Shown here: positions 10,914 to 22,452 of the stretch, one piece after another
Position numbering within the stretch: position 1 is the stretch's first letter
How the letters are laid out: the number at the start of each line of letters is the position of its first letter
Origin: Hydractinia symbiolongicarpus
Taxonomy: Eukaryota; Cnidaria; Hydrozoa; Anthoathecata; Hydractiniidae
Assembly: GCF_029227915.1 (NCBI RefSeq)
Contig: NC_079880.1
Coordinates: 11,681,501-11,745,500 of the forward strand
Direction of reading: 5' to 3'
DNA length: 64,000 bases
Made by a program: the position numbers and the translations under genes
The notes under the pieces: model-generated
Told to the model about the DNA's origin: nothing
The model's input: the letters and a program-made list of their open reading frames with translations, nothing else
Database searches by the model: none

Positions 10914-12727
10914 TTATTACCAATTGTTATCAATTTTTTTTCAAACGGACTATCTTACACCGACGCACATAGCAAAGTCAACATGTATCCTTGCATAGTT
11001 ATCACTGCGGAGTAATATAACGCACCTAATAATCTTATGACTGGCATGGCCTACTTGGTCGCTTGGTATCTTTAGGTTGGAGTCTCGGGGACACACAAAA
11101 ACATCAAAATATTGCGATGTATTGATTGATGCGTTGTTTCAATATTTCAATAGACATTGAGTTTTAATTTTTTCATAATTTTTTTAGGCTTTGTAGAATG
11201 CAAAAAGTGAACATTTTTTTTTAAATTCATTTTAGTTGTTTTGCATTACAATGGGATAAAAACAGCAATCTTTTTCAGAATTCAAATAAAGGCCCGTGGA
11301 CGCCATCGTAGTGCAAAACTGTGTGTTTGTGCTCAAAAGAGACATGCACACACAGTTAAGGCGTAACATGTCAAAATATCAACATGGCTACACCTTGATA
11401 AACAGACATCAAATGACCTTCTTGTATCAAAATTTGCGCAGCATTATATTTTTATTTGCGCAGAGGTTAGATTGGCAAATTCGAAACTAAAAGTTAAAAA
11501 ATATGACAATTTCTCATTCTTACAGTTGTAGTTACAATTGCAAAAATTAAGCAGTAAAAACATGTACGTATAAACAAAGAATGTTTTTAATCGCGGAGAA
11601 AATTTAACACCGATTTTGCAATTCCAAAATATCACACTTTGAAACCTTGCCTGAAAATTATACACTTATCTGTACCAATTCCTCTTTCCGTAACGTTGTG
11701 GCGTAATGCAGCCTTAAATCTTTTTTTTCTTTATTAGAAGTACGTAAAAATCTTGAAGTCCACGGAAAACACTTTGTGGAAACTCCATATGGGTCGAGAA
11801 AAAGTAGTATTACCCGAGCAAGGAGTGACAATCGAAAGGAGGGTTTCAAATAGTCTAAATTAGTTCACCATGTAACTTTGTTATTGGAACAGAGCAATAT
11901 CTATTCGTGAAAACCTAAAATAGGTCTATATATATAAGCAACGGTCGGGAGAAAATTATCTGAAGTAATGGCTATGCATAAGAAATTTGTGTATAACATC
12001 ACAATTACAACCAGTAAAACAGAAACAGTAAGGGCGTCACTTATTTATCGATTTCACCATTTTTTTGATGCCATAAAGAATTTAAAAATAATAGAAATTT
12101 GGGAAAAATAAATCTTTGCAATTAAGCTGTATCAACATATTTCGCTGGAATTGTGTTCGCAATTTTGAACAAAAAACGCGAAATCGATAAAGTAGATGGT
12201 TGGCCACAATCAAGGAAAAGAAAGAAGTTGCGAACGGCTGGTCCAAAGCAAATAACCGGTCGAAAGCAACGGTTACCCTTGATGAGTGTTAGGTTCTTGT
12301 ACCACTTGCGAAAACAACTGCCAAGACCACAAGTACTGGCAATAGGTAGTTGTATGCCCTTGTTTATAGCGTTTGTTCTGTTTACTTTCTATTACTCATT
12401 TCTTTGTTGTATTGTTTTGTTGCTTTTATGTTTAATGTTATTTTATAGTTACCGTTAGTTGTTCTTATTGCAATGTTCAGAGGATTGTTTAGTCCAATGC
12501 TAGACCAGTTCACTGCTATAACTTGCAGTTTTGTTATCTCATAATTTGGTGTCCGCTGTAAAATGTCAGTTAACTAGATGATTTTCGTAAGATTTTTTAA
12601 AGCTTGTGAAATGTGTCTTTTATATACATCTGCATATAGGAAGATTTGAATGTAGCATAAAATTTAATACAAGAAGCACAACCAGCGTGATGTACTATTA
12701 GTAACAAAAATTAACAACTTGATTTTT
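10914..12727. other. Intergenic, no gene supported
   Basis: AT-rich. A possible degenerate Helitron 3' motif (GGCCCGTGGAC) lies at 11291-11301. The ORF at 12153-12458 starts in a basic tract and ends in a low-complexity hydrophobic tail, and is not convincing. Confidence 0.45.
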
Positions 12728-15700
12728 TATTATAGCTTGTTATCTTTTTTAATTAAACTTTTGCACAATTTCAGGATCCGGTTTCTGCTCATGTAACATT
12801 GGAAACGAGTGATTTAGTTAAAGACGAATTATTTAAATTATTGTTTTTTTGCTTGATGTATAAACCTTTAGTAATGACGAACAAGACGATTCTATGTTAC
12901 CAGCCAATTCGATTAAGGCCAAGGCGCTTTCTATGCAAAATATATATCAAATATAAATTCTGTAAAACATACGAATCAGTTTTATATTCATAAAGCTACA
13001 AACGAATAAATTCAAACTCAATCAGGCATATAGGAAAGGTTAAGTATTCAGGTAGACTGGATTGTTTTCCAAAGCATGAGAATCAAGTTATTATTAAGTT
13101 TAACGAATGAATTTTAGTGGGTTTTTAAAAGATCACAGAAATATGACGCATAAAAAAACACTAATAAATTTAGGACAAATATGCTCTGTACAATAAAAAA
13201 CAAAAGATTGACAAATTTAAAGCCGCATTAACAGGTATGAATTTTTATAAATACAGCGGTTAGGTGCAAAATTACGTAAATGTGAATGCGACCTTAATTG
13301 TATTTCATGCATTTCAAATTGTTTAACGTCTTTCTCAAACCGCTATTCGGCAAAAGTATTAACGAACGTAGGTACGGTACAAACTAGATAAAGATATACA
13401 ACAATCACTCGTGCAGGGTTATCAGGTAGGTGGCATTTTTTTAAGCCATGCCATACTAAAGAAGTGGGTATATTGGATACGTGGGAACAATATTATATTT
13501 TTACTAAGTTGATGAGAACTTGATCATATTTCAAACAACATATGTCTAATCAAAACACTTTGATAAAAATATTGTTAAGTTAACAAAGCCTGAAAACGTA
13601 CAATAATAAAGGAAACTATAGGGTGGCCAAATTATATTTAAACTAAAAAGTAAATTGATAAAAACAACCCATCAAACGTTCAAAGTATTCTAATTTATCG
13701 AATAGAATATGCTCGTTGTTGTTAAATCAATGTATTATTTGCCGGTTATCAAACTAAAACAACGAGCTCCAAGCAAACAAAACCGGGAACTACAAATATC
13801 TACATGCTAAATTTCAGGAACAGGAAATTTTTTGTCTTCAAAATGTTTTTACACCTACTTAATTACGTTAATAAAATTTCTTTTTTTTTTTTGCACTTTG
13901 GTTAGTTAGTTCCGTTATGCGGTTTGGTACTTTACAACGGAAATAAATGGCAACATAATCCCTATTCTCTTTTCACTGTTATAGATGTGTAAAATTAAAC
14001 AAAGAGAAGGTTTACATCGTGCGGCAATAAAGTGATTTCGGCCTCACATTTTAACTAAGGAATTTCTTAATGTTCTTTTAAATTTTAACCCGCATTTACA
14101 GCTATGAATTTTTTACATACAGCTCTTAAGTGCGAAAATTTGAAAACAACCTTAATTATAATTCATAAATTTTAAATTGTTTAACATCCTTCTTAAGCCG
14201 TTTTTCGGCGAAAATATTAACGAACGTAGGTACGCGACAAACTGGTCAAAGATATACCGGATTATCAGGGAGGTTGGATTATTGGATACGTGAGAATAAT
14301 GGAGATATGTTATCCGATTTTCGGTATGTTGATGATTCTGCGTCTAAGTCAACTTAAGATAACTTGACCGTAATTTAAACAACAGATTTATAATGAAAAC
14401 AATTTGATAAAAATAGGGGAATTTTAGGGTGGCCAAAATATATTTCAACGAAAAAGTAAATTGATAAAAACAACCCAATAATAATAACTACACTAAAAAT
14501 CATGTGAATGAATCCATTGAGTCTCTCATTGAATGCATGTAAGGGATACTAAACAAAAACATACATAATACGAAATTGAATTTTGAAAACTCACAATCCA
14601 ACCTTTTATAACGGGGCGGCAAAAAGAGAAAAAAAACCTGGGAGCAAGGGTGCTCACAGTTTGCATTACTTTATTTATATACTATAAAAATAAAAGCAGA
14701 TGCAACAAAATAAAAAATGAAAATAAAATGCAAAATGCAAAATGTCCAACAAAATGAAAGGCGTCTAACAACCGTTACATATAAAGCAAAATCTGCTAAA
14801 ATTTATACTTGCTTTGCCAGAAGGACACCAGGAAAAATTGTTTTCAAAACATTAAGAAATTCAACATATTTTTGCCAAGTCATACAAAAAAGATTTCCAC
14901 ACTGTACAGTTTGTAACACTCATAATAAAATCAGATATTCAGTCTATTGCATACAGCACCCCTCCAAAGTTTTACATGAAATGTAAGAAATCAACAGCTA
15001 TCAACTTAAATCATTTCAGTATATTGTATATCTACTGCTATATATCAATGCAAAATAATAAAGGAACAGTTTGCCTAACAGACCCAAACTTGTAATCAAG
15101 GAAATCAATTATTTTGATTTTATGTATCAAGAAAACAGTGCATACGTGTTGTGCATAATAACAATGCGGTGTTTTCGAATTTAGGAATCTAATATATTTC
15201 AAAAGATTGTAACGTTAACAGATGTTAACATCGATTTTTTACATTTTTTATTTAAAATAACAACAACGATAGTGAATCAGCAAACTCTGTAGTGTTGAAA
15301 AAAGTAGCAACAGAAAATTACTTTTTACAGTTTATATAAACTCTTCTTCAGGGATATCCACGTTGTTTTTATTAGAATCAAGGTTCATAACTTTTTTGAC
15401 AAATGCTATCTTTATTATTTTTAATATGTTCTTAGCATGACTATGACAAGAAAACATATAATGCTTTAATAAAATAAAGCCTGCTATAAGTTGCTATGGC
15501 TACAGCTAATCAATTTCGAGCATCTTACAACTTTTTTATTTCGAACAACCAGTCAAGCTCAGACATACTCTTTCTGGCTCAAGACACTACAAGGGTCTCA
15601 ATATTTAAGGGAAAGTTTCGCTTTTAAAGTTAAAACGGCCTAAAAATCGTTACACACCTGAATCCATTTTTGCACCAGATACTCTAAACAACACACCTGC

Positions 15701-16384
15701 TTTTATTTGGCTTTTCTCAGTAGGTCACTAGTTTTTTACTTTAATCACTAAACTCCGCTTCGTCCCGAAGAAAACGAATTGAAAATGTATAACTACATCT
15801 GTCTGATACATTTACAATCAGTTTTCTTTGTGACGTTATATCATCGTACGTTTCTCTTTTTTTAAGATAATATTTCTGACAACAACACTAACTTTTTATA
15901 CTCGCTCGACAACAACAGTTTTTTTGTTTTTTTTACATTTTAGATTTGAATTATTCAAAATCGAATTCGATAGTTTTTTTTATAAAAGTAAGCAACCTTG
16001 GTCCCTGAGCACAAAAGTGGAAATACAGAAAAACAAAATAAGCTTTCAGCTAACCATGTTGGCATGCTTCTGGATTAATTTGGAAAAGAGAAAAATTTCT
16101 TCTCTACGGTTCTCTCTTTCAGTTAAAAACAACTTGTTCCCGTGTGATACAGTGTGCACATGGTAAACCGGGGGTAAAATTAAACTTTATATCCACAACA
16201 GCCCCTTAGGAATTTCAAAATAAACAACAAATAAACCACCCTATTTTGCGTTTTTTTGATCTTAGTAAATTGCAGCGTAACGCCTCGCATTGGGGGAGAC
16301 AATGACTCATAAAAAATTAACCCGTGATTTTGGTCCTTGGTCTCACCGTGCGCGCACACACACAAAGCGCATTAATATTTAGGA
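12728..16384 (+). repeat. Left arm of giant inverted repeat (~3.66 kb)
   Basis: This matches the reverse complement of 18645-22452 almost end to end. Matching landmarks include GGATCCGGTTTCTGCTCATG (12774) against its complement near 22385, the 'METSDLVKDELFKLL' chance ORF in both, and the ACACACACAAAGCGCATTAA inner edge. The outer boundary is near 12728. Within the arm, 13190-13930 and 14030-14490 are themselves diverged tandem copies (shared 'ttaacgaacgtaggtac'). Confidence 0.9.
14493..16384 (-). mobile_element. Helitron in left arm (~1.9 kb)
   Basis: Read on the minus strand it starts TCCTAAATATTAATGCGCTT at 16384 (consensus TCTATATAATAATACG) and ends at a degraded hairpin plus TTAG at 14493. 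It is flanked by A and T in the expected way. It is homologous along its length to 18645-20599 and 49313-51363. No Rep/Helicase ORF is present, so it is non-autonomous. Confidence 0.7.
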
Positions 16385-17017
16385 TTTAATATCTAGGAAT
16401 TCTTGTCATAATATCTAGACTAACTGTAAAAATGTCCTTGCGTTCGAGTTTTTATTCCTGGCAACCTGGAAGAGTATCCGACAAAAAAAACCGTGTTTTT
16501 TGAACATTCTTACCGAGGTGTGATTGTGACATGCTTTATGGACAAATATGTAATGAATTTTTAAATTTATCTATATCTGTTTATTTCATTTTAGCTGTAA
16601 GGTTATTTATTGGATACTTTTTGCACTTTAACTTTCAAATTCGTAATCTTACAAAGAAAAGTGTTAAGTCATGTAACTGCTTTTTTTATTTTGGCGCATC
16701 AGTGTGTTCATTCTCATTAAAGAATAATTTACGCCTATCGGATTTCCGATCATGAGGGGCGAGTATAATCGGTGCAAATCATTTTAAGGAGAAAATACTT
16801 TGCGCATTACTAACATATTGCCTCCCACTGGTGATTTATTCGGGATACCCGGAACTGCGAGCCGCAGACGAACCCACTACATTATGCGCGGCAATATGTT
16901 AGGCATTTAGTTCTTCTTTAATAATATTAATTCATTTAACAAAACAAGTATTGCATGCTTTACGTATATTTATGAAGAAACTATTAGCTATCATAACATT
17001 AAAGCGACTGTTCTTCA
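16385..17017. other. Spacer between left Helitron and dermatopontin gene
   Basis: Non-coding. It holds a small foldback: CTAACATATTGCC (16810-16822) and its exact complement GGCAATATGTTAG (16890-16902) around about 67 bases. It would contain the 3' UTR of the minus-strand dermatopontin gene. Confidence 0.5.
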
Positions 17018-18158
17018 TCAGCCTTTAAAGTGACGGTAACTGCAAACTAACAGGGAAAATCGTCGGTCTCTAAAATATAAAAAAGTATTTTATTTCAAAT
17101 GTCATAAGGTAAGAAAATAATAAAAATTTCAATCAAAATAGCAAGTGTTTTAAACGTTGGAAACATTTGTTAGGTGCCTCAACAGATCAAGAATATTCGT
17201 TATTTTATATAAAATATGTCTGAACTTACTCAAAGTGGTTGTTATGTACACTTCTCATGCCCCTAATAAAGCGGTTGCGTCTCACGTGAAAGTTAAGGAC
17301 TTTGTCAAACTTGTTCAAAAACCCTGTCCACCTGCAATTGTAAGGAACTTTGTTAATAAATCTCGCGCATTTAAAGCGGAATCGTCTGTCTTCTTTATGA
17401 TTGTTATGTACTCCTCCGAATCCTGTTATTATACCGTTTCTTGCTGGACACCGGAATCGGAAACTCTTGTCATATCGGTTTACAAATCTAGTCCATTTTC
17501 CACGGCTTAACCTGAGGTTCAAACCACAATTGATAATCCAACGTCGATCTTCGCGGTGGTTGTTGTGTATCGAGAAAAGCGATCTGATAACGCCACCTAG
17601 AATTGTCGAAATGTTTGCATTTTAAAAATTATGATTGGAATTATTTATGGTACTTACTATGGTATTCATGGTTTTGTTAGGTAGAAAATATAAACGACTA
17701 AAGACAGGTATCAATAAAATTCGTTTCAAAAAGAATTATTCCCTTGAAAATTGTGAAATGCTAAAATGAAAATAACTTATTAAAGTTCCTTCTGGATCTT
17801 TCGAAAACATATCGCTGAAAACATATATATATATGTATAAATTAATAATTTGTAGCCATTTCATATTCCATGATTCTGTTTTTTACCCGTGTGCAAAGGC
17901 AACAGGAAATGTTTGTAAACATTTGTAAAGGCATTTGAATAAACTTACCTTTGGGGCAGGAGAATCTGAATGGTTTATCCCACTGATTCGCCCAATGTGA
18001 CGATGCTCCACCAATGCACACTGCAACCATTAAACCCAAAAGGTACATCTAAAAATTAAACAAGATTACAATTAGTTAAAATTTTTATTTCTAGGTTACG
18101 CTGTATTTTATTCTAATCAAACAGAGTCCTCTTTAAAGAACATCATGTTTACCTTCAT
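17018..18158 (-). CDS. Dermatopontin-like secreted extracellular-matrix protein, four exons
   Basis: Coding exons on the minus strand are 18158-18153, 18048-17949, 17596-17230 and 17069-17018. Introns have GT/AG ends: G|GTAAGT after exon 2, GA|GTAAGT after exon 3, and acceptors TTTTTAG, ATTCTAG and ATTTTAG. The joined frame gives 174 residues with no stop. Residues 1-20 form a signal peptide (MKMYLLGLMVAVCIGGASS). Then come three copies of the dermatopontin unit, each with W/Y-x-N-x-(Y/F/W)-D-K followed by H-N-N-H-x-E-D-R-R at residues 46-54, 99-107 and 153-161. Family members bind matrix and cell surface. Cysteines are at 31/59 and 85/112, with 123 and 167. The cysteine expected near residue 139 in repeat 3 is replaced by His (FHVRRN), so one disulfide must differ. 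The gene lies in the spacer of a giant inverted repeat. Exon 1 carries only two codons. Confidence 0.85.
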
Positions 18159-18194
18159 TGTGTTAGCTTTAAATCTGCTAGCAATCGAAGAATG

Positions 18195-18235
18195 ATATGA
18201 ACAGGTTCTCCTACATAGTGGATATTTATACTCAT
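18195..18235 (-). promoter_or_regulatory. Putative TATA box and start region of the dermatopontin-like gene
   Basis: On the minus strand GTATAAATATCC (18221-18231) lies about 65-70 bases before the ATG at 18158, at a typical distance for a short 5' leader. The upstream DNA from 18245 onward is repeat, so the promoter is essentially at the edge of the right-hand repeat block. Confidence 0.5.
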
Positions 18236-18244
18236 TGCAACAAA

Positions 18245-18644
18245 GACATTCCTTAGTTATAATATGAGGTCGAAATCACTTTACACACTATCTAATTATT
18301 AGCTCCTTGTGCAGTAAAGTACAAAACCGCATAACGGAACTAACAACAAAAGTGCAAAAAAAAGAAGAAGTATTTACTAACTTAATTAAGTAGGTGCAAA
18401 AAAATTTGCAGCCAAAACTTTCCTGGTTTCGTTTCCTCATTTAGAACTCGTCGTTTTAGATCATTTAGATCATTTAGATCAGTCAGGACACGCAATAATA
18501 GCAGTAATTTATTACTGAAGTGTGCATCCTGTGTAAAAATTCATAATAAATATAAATAAATTAACCTTCAAATAATACATCAATACTACAACAACACCTT
18601 ATGTCATATTTGATAAAGTAGAGTGTTTTGGGCGTTTCAAGAAA
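18245..18644 (+). repeat. Extra direct copy of the arm repeat unit
   Basis: Resembles 21085-21480 in the same orientation: shared 'gtgaggccgaaatcactt', 'cataacggaactaac', 'aagtgcaaaaaaa' and 'cttaattaagtaggtgcaaaaa'. It stops exactly where the right-arm Helitron begins (18645), so the Helitron inserted into this unit. Confidence 0.7.
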
Positions 18645-20599
18645 TCTAAATATTAATGCGCTTTGTGTGTGTGCGCGCACGGTGAGACCAAGGACCAAAA
18701 TCACGGGTTAATTTTTTATGAGTCATTGTCACTCCCAAAGCGAGGCGTTACGCTGCAATTTACTAAGATCAAAAAAACGCAAAATAGGGGGGTTTATTTG
18801 TTGTTTATTTTGAAATTCCTATGGGGCTGTTGTGGATATAAAGTTTAATTTTACCCCCGGTTTACCATGTGCGCGCTGTATCACACGGAAACAAGTTGTT
18901 TATAACTGAAAGAGAGAACCGTAGAGAAGAATTTTTTCTCTTTTCCAAATTAATCCTGAAGCATGCCAACATGGTTAGCTGAAAGCTTATTTTGTTTTTC
19001 TGTATTTCCACTTTTGTGCTCAGGGACCAAGGTTGCTTACTTTTATAAAAAAAAAACTATCGAATTCGATTATGAATAATTCAAATTTAAAATGTAAAGA
19101 AAACAAAAAAACTGTTGTTGTCGAGCGAGTATAAAAAGTTAATGTTGTTGTCAGAAATATTATCTTAAAAAAAGAGAAACGTACGATATAACGTCACAAA
19201 GAGAACTGATTGTAAATGTATCAGACAGATGTAGTTATACATTTTCAAATCGTTCTCTTCGCGACGAAACGAAGTTTAGTAATTAAAGTAAAAAACTGAT
19301 TAACGTTTTAATCAAAGAACGCTAGCTAGCGACCTACTGAGAAAAGGCAAAGCAAAGCAGGTGTGTTGTTTAGAGTATCTGGTGCAAAAATGGATTCAGG
19401 TGTGTAACGATTTTTAGGCCGTTTTAACTTTAAAAGCGAAACTTTCCCTTAAATATTGAGACCCTTGTAGTGTCTTGAGCCAGAAAGAATATGTCTAAGC
19501 TTGACTGGTTGTTCTAAATAAAAAAATTGTATGATGGTCAAAATTGAGTAGCTGTAGCAACTTATAGCAGGCTTTATTTTATTAAAGCATAATATATTTT
19601 CATGTCATAGTCATGCTAAGAACATATTAAAAATAATAAGGATAGCATTTGTCAGAAAAGTTATGAACCTTGATTCTAATAAAAACAACGTGGATATCCC
19701 TGAAGAAGAGTTTATATAAACTGTAAAAAGTAATTTTCTGTTGCTACTGTTTTTAACACTACAGAGTGTGCTGATTCACTATCGTTGTCATTATTTTACA
19801 TAAAAAATGTAAAAAAATCTAAATCGATGTTAATTAAAGCTAACACTATCAACCTAAATTCGCTTAGCTAAATTCGAAAACACTGCATTGTTATTTTGCA
19901 CAGCACGTTTGCACTGTTTTCTTGATACATAAAATCAAAATAATTGATTTTCTCGATTACGAGTTTTGGTCTGTTAGGCAAACTGTTCCTTTATTGTTGT
20001 GTATTGCAATATTGCGGTAGATATACAATATACTGAAATGATTTAAGTTGATAGCTGTTGATTTCTTACATTTTATGTAAAACTTCGGAAGGGTTGCTGT
20101 ATGCAATAGACTAAATATCTGATTTTGGTATGAGTGTTACAAACTGTACGGCGTGGAAAGTTTGTAATAAAGTTCTTGTATGACTTAGCAAAAATGTGTT
20201 GAATTTCTTAATGTTTTGAAAACAATTTTTCCTGGTGTCCTTCTTGCATGGCAAAGCAAGTATAAATTTTAGCAGATTTTGCTTTAACGTAACGGTTGTG
20301 AGACGCCTTTGATTTTGTTGGACATTTTGCATTTTTATTTTTATTTTTATTTTTTGTTGCACATGCTTTGATTTTAACGTGTTGGTTTCAACGAGTATTA
20401 AAATTAAGTAATGCAAACTGTGAACACCCTCGCTCCCAGGTTTTTTCTCTTTTTGCCGCCCCGTTATAAAAAAGAGATAAAGAGCCGAGGTTTGATTGCG
20501 AGTTTTCAAAATTCAAATTTATTTGTTGTATGTTTTCGGGTAGTATCCCTTACATGCATTCAATGAGAGATTCAATGGATTCATTCACTTGATTTTTAG
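18645..20599 (+). mobile_element. Helitron in right arm (~1.95 kb)
   Basis: Starts A|TCTAAATATTAATGCGCTT and runs through a TGTGTGTGCGCGCAC tract. It ends CACTTGATTTTTAG|T, the decayed hairpin-CTRR end. Same family as 14493-16384 and 49313-51363. ORFs at 18663-18848 and 20111-20509 are chance frames that recur only because the DNA repeats. Confidence 0.72.
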
Positions 20600-22452
20600 T
20601 GTAGTTATTATTATTGGGTTGTTTTTTGTCAATTTACTTTTTCGTTGAAATATATTTTGGCCACCCTGAAGATCCCCGTTATCATTCTAACATTTCAGGC
20701 TTTGCTGACTGAGAAATATTTTTATCAAATTGTTTTCTTTAGAAATCTGTTGTTTGAGTTATGATCAAATTATCTTAACTTGACTTAGACGCAGAATCAT
20801 CAACATACCGAAAATTGGATAACATATCTCCATTATTCCCACGTATCCAATAACCTCACCTCCCAGATAATCCGATATATCTTTATCCAGTTTGTACAGT
20901 ACCTACGTTCGCCAAAATTTTCGCCGAATAGCGGCTTAAGAAGGATGTTAAACAATTTAAAATGCATGAATTATAATTAAGGTTGTTTTCAAATTTATGA
21001 ATTTTTCGCACATAAGAGCTGTATGTAAAAAATTCATAGCTGTAAATGCAGCTTAAAATTTAAAACAACGTTAAGAAATTCCTTAGTTAAAATGTGAGGC
21101 CGAAATCACTTTATTGCCTCACGATGTAAGCCTTCTCCTTGTTTAATTTTACACATCTATAACAGTGAAAAGAGAATAGGGATTATGTTGCCATTTATTT
21201 CCGTTGTAAAGTACCAAACCACATAACGGAACTAACTAACCAAAGTGCAAAAAAACAAGAAATATTTATTAACGTAATTAAGTAGGTGCAAAAACATTTT
21301 GCAAACAAAAAATTTCTTGTTCCTGAAATTTAGCATGTAGATATTTGTAGTTCCCGGTTTTGTTTGCTTGGAGCTCGTTGTTTTAGTTGGATGACCGGCA
21401 AATAATACATTGATTTAACAACAACGCGCATATCATATTCGATAAATTAGAATACTTTGGACGTTTGATGGGTTGATTTTATCAATTTACTTTTTAGTTT
21501 AAATATAATTTGGCCACCCTATAGTTCCCTTTATTAATCTACGTTTTCAGGCTTTGTTGACTTAAAAATATTCTTATCAAAATGTTTTCATTAGAAATCT
21601 GTTGTTCGAAATATGGGCAAGTTGTCTTAAGTTGACTTAGACGTAGCATCATCAACATAGAAGTATAGGATAACCTATCTCCATTATTCCCACGTATCTA
21701 ATATTCCCACTTCTACAGTATGCAATGGCATGACTTATAAAAATGCCGCCTCCCTGATAATCCTGCATGTGTGATTTTTGTACACCTTTATCCAGTTTGT
21801 ACCGTGCCTATCTTCGCCAATATCTTCGTCGAATAGTGGTTTGAAAAGGATGTTAAACAATTTAAAATGCATGAATTACAATTAAGGTTGCATTCATATT
21901 TTCGTAATTTTGCACCTAAGCGCTGTATGTATAAAAATTCATGCCTGTTAATGCGGCTTTAAATTTGTCAATCTTTTGTTTTTTATTGTACAGAGCATAT
22001 TTGTCCTAAATTTATTAGTGTTTTTTTATGCGTCATATTTCTGTGATCTTTTAAAAACCCAGTAAAATTCATTCGTTAAACTTAATAATAACTTAATTCT
22101 CATGCTTTGGAAAACAATCCAGTCTACCTGAATACTTAACCTTTCTATATGCCTGATTGAGTTTGAATTTATTCGTTTGTAGCTTTATGCATATAAAACT
22201 GATTCGTATGTTTTACAGAATTTATTTTGATATATATTTTGCATAGAAAGCGCCTTGGCCTTAATCGAATTGGTTGGTAACATTGAATCGTCTTGTTCGT
22301 CATTACTAAAGGTTTATACATCAAGGAAAAAAACAATAATTTAAATAATTCGTCTTTAACTAAATCACTCGTTTCCAATGTCACATGAGCAGAAACCGGA
22401 TGCTGAAATTGTGCAAAAGTTTAATTAAATAAGATAACAAGCTATAATAAAA
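18645..22452 (-). repeat. Right arm of giant inverted repeat (~3.8 kb)
   Basis: Inverted counterpart of 12728-16384. Similarity covers both the Helitron part (18645-20599) and about 1.85 kb beyond it (20600-22452), with small indels. The spacer between the arms (16385-18644) is 2.26 kb. Confidence 0.9.

Noticed and set aside
12153-12458. 101-codon ORF with basic N-terminus and hydrophobic C-terminus
   Set aside because: Hydrophobic end is a low-complexity TTG/TTA run; no signal for translation start or splicing.
16180-18848. Matching ORFs at 16180-16365 (-) and 18663-18848 (+), both starting MCVCAHGETKDQ
   Set aside because: Located at the Helitron 5' ends of the two arms; the CACACA/GTGTGT tract supplies the common start. 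Repeat artefact.
14717-20509. Similar short ORFs at 14717-14986, 20111-20509 and 49684-49917, looking like a conserved protein family
   Set aside because: They are the same stretch of one Helitron family in three copies; frames differ and stops interrupt them, so the similarity is DNA-level repeat, not protein conservation.
12799-22384. Matching ORFs at 12799-12993 (+) and 22169-22384 (-)
   Set aside because: They are mirror images across the giant inverted repeat. No domain is recognisable and their ends differ.
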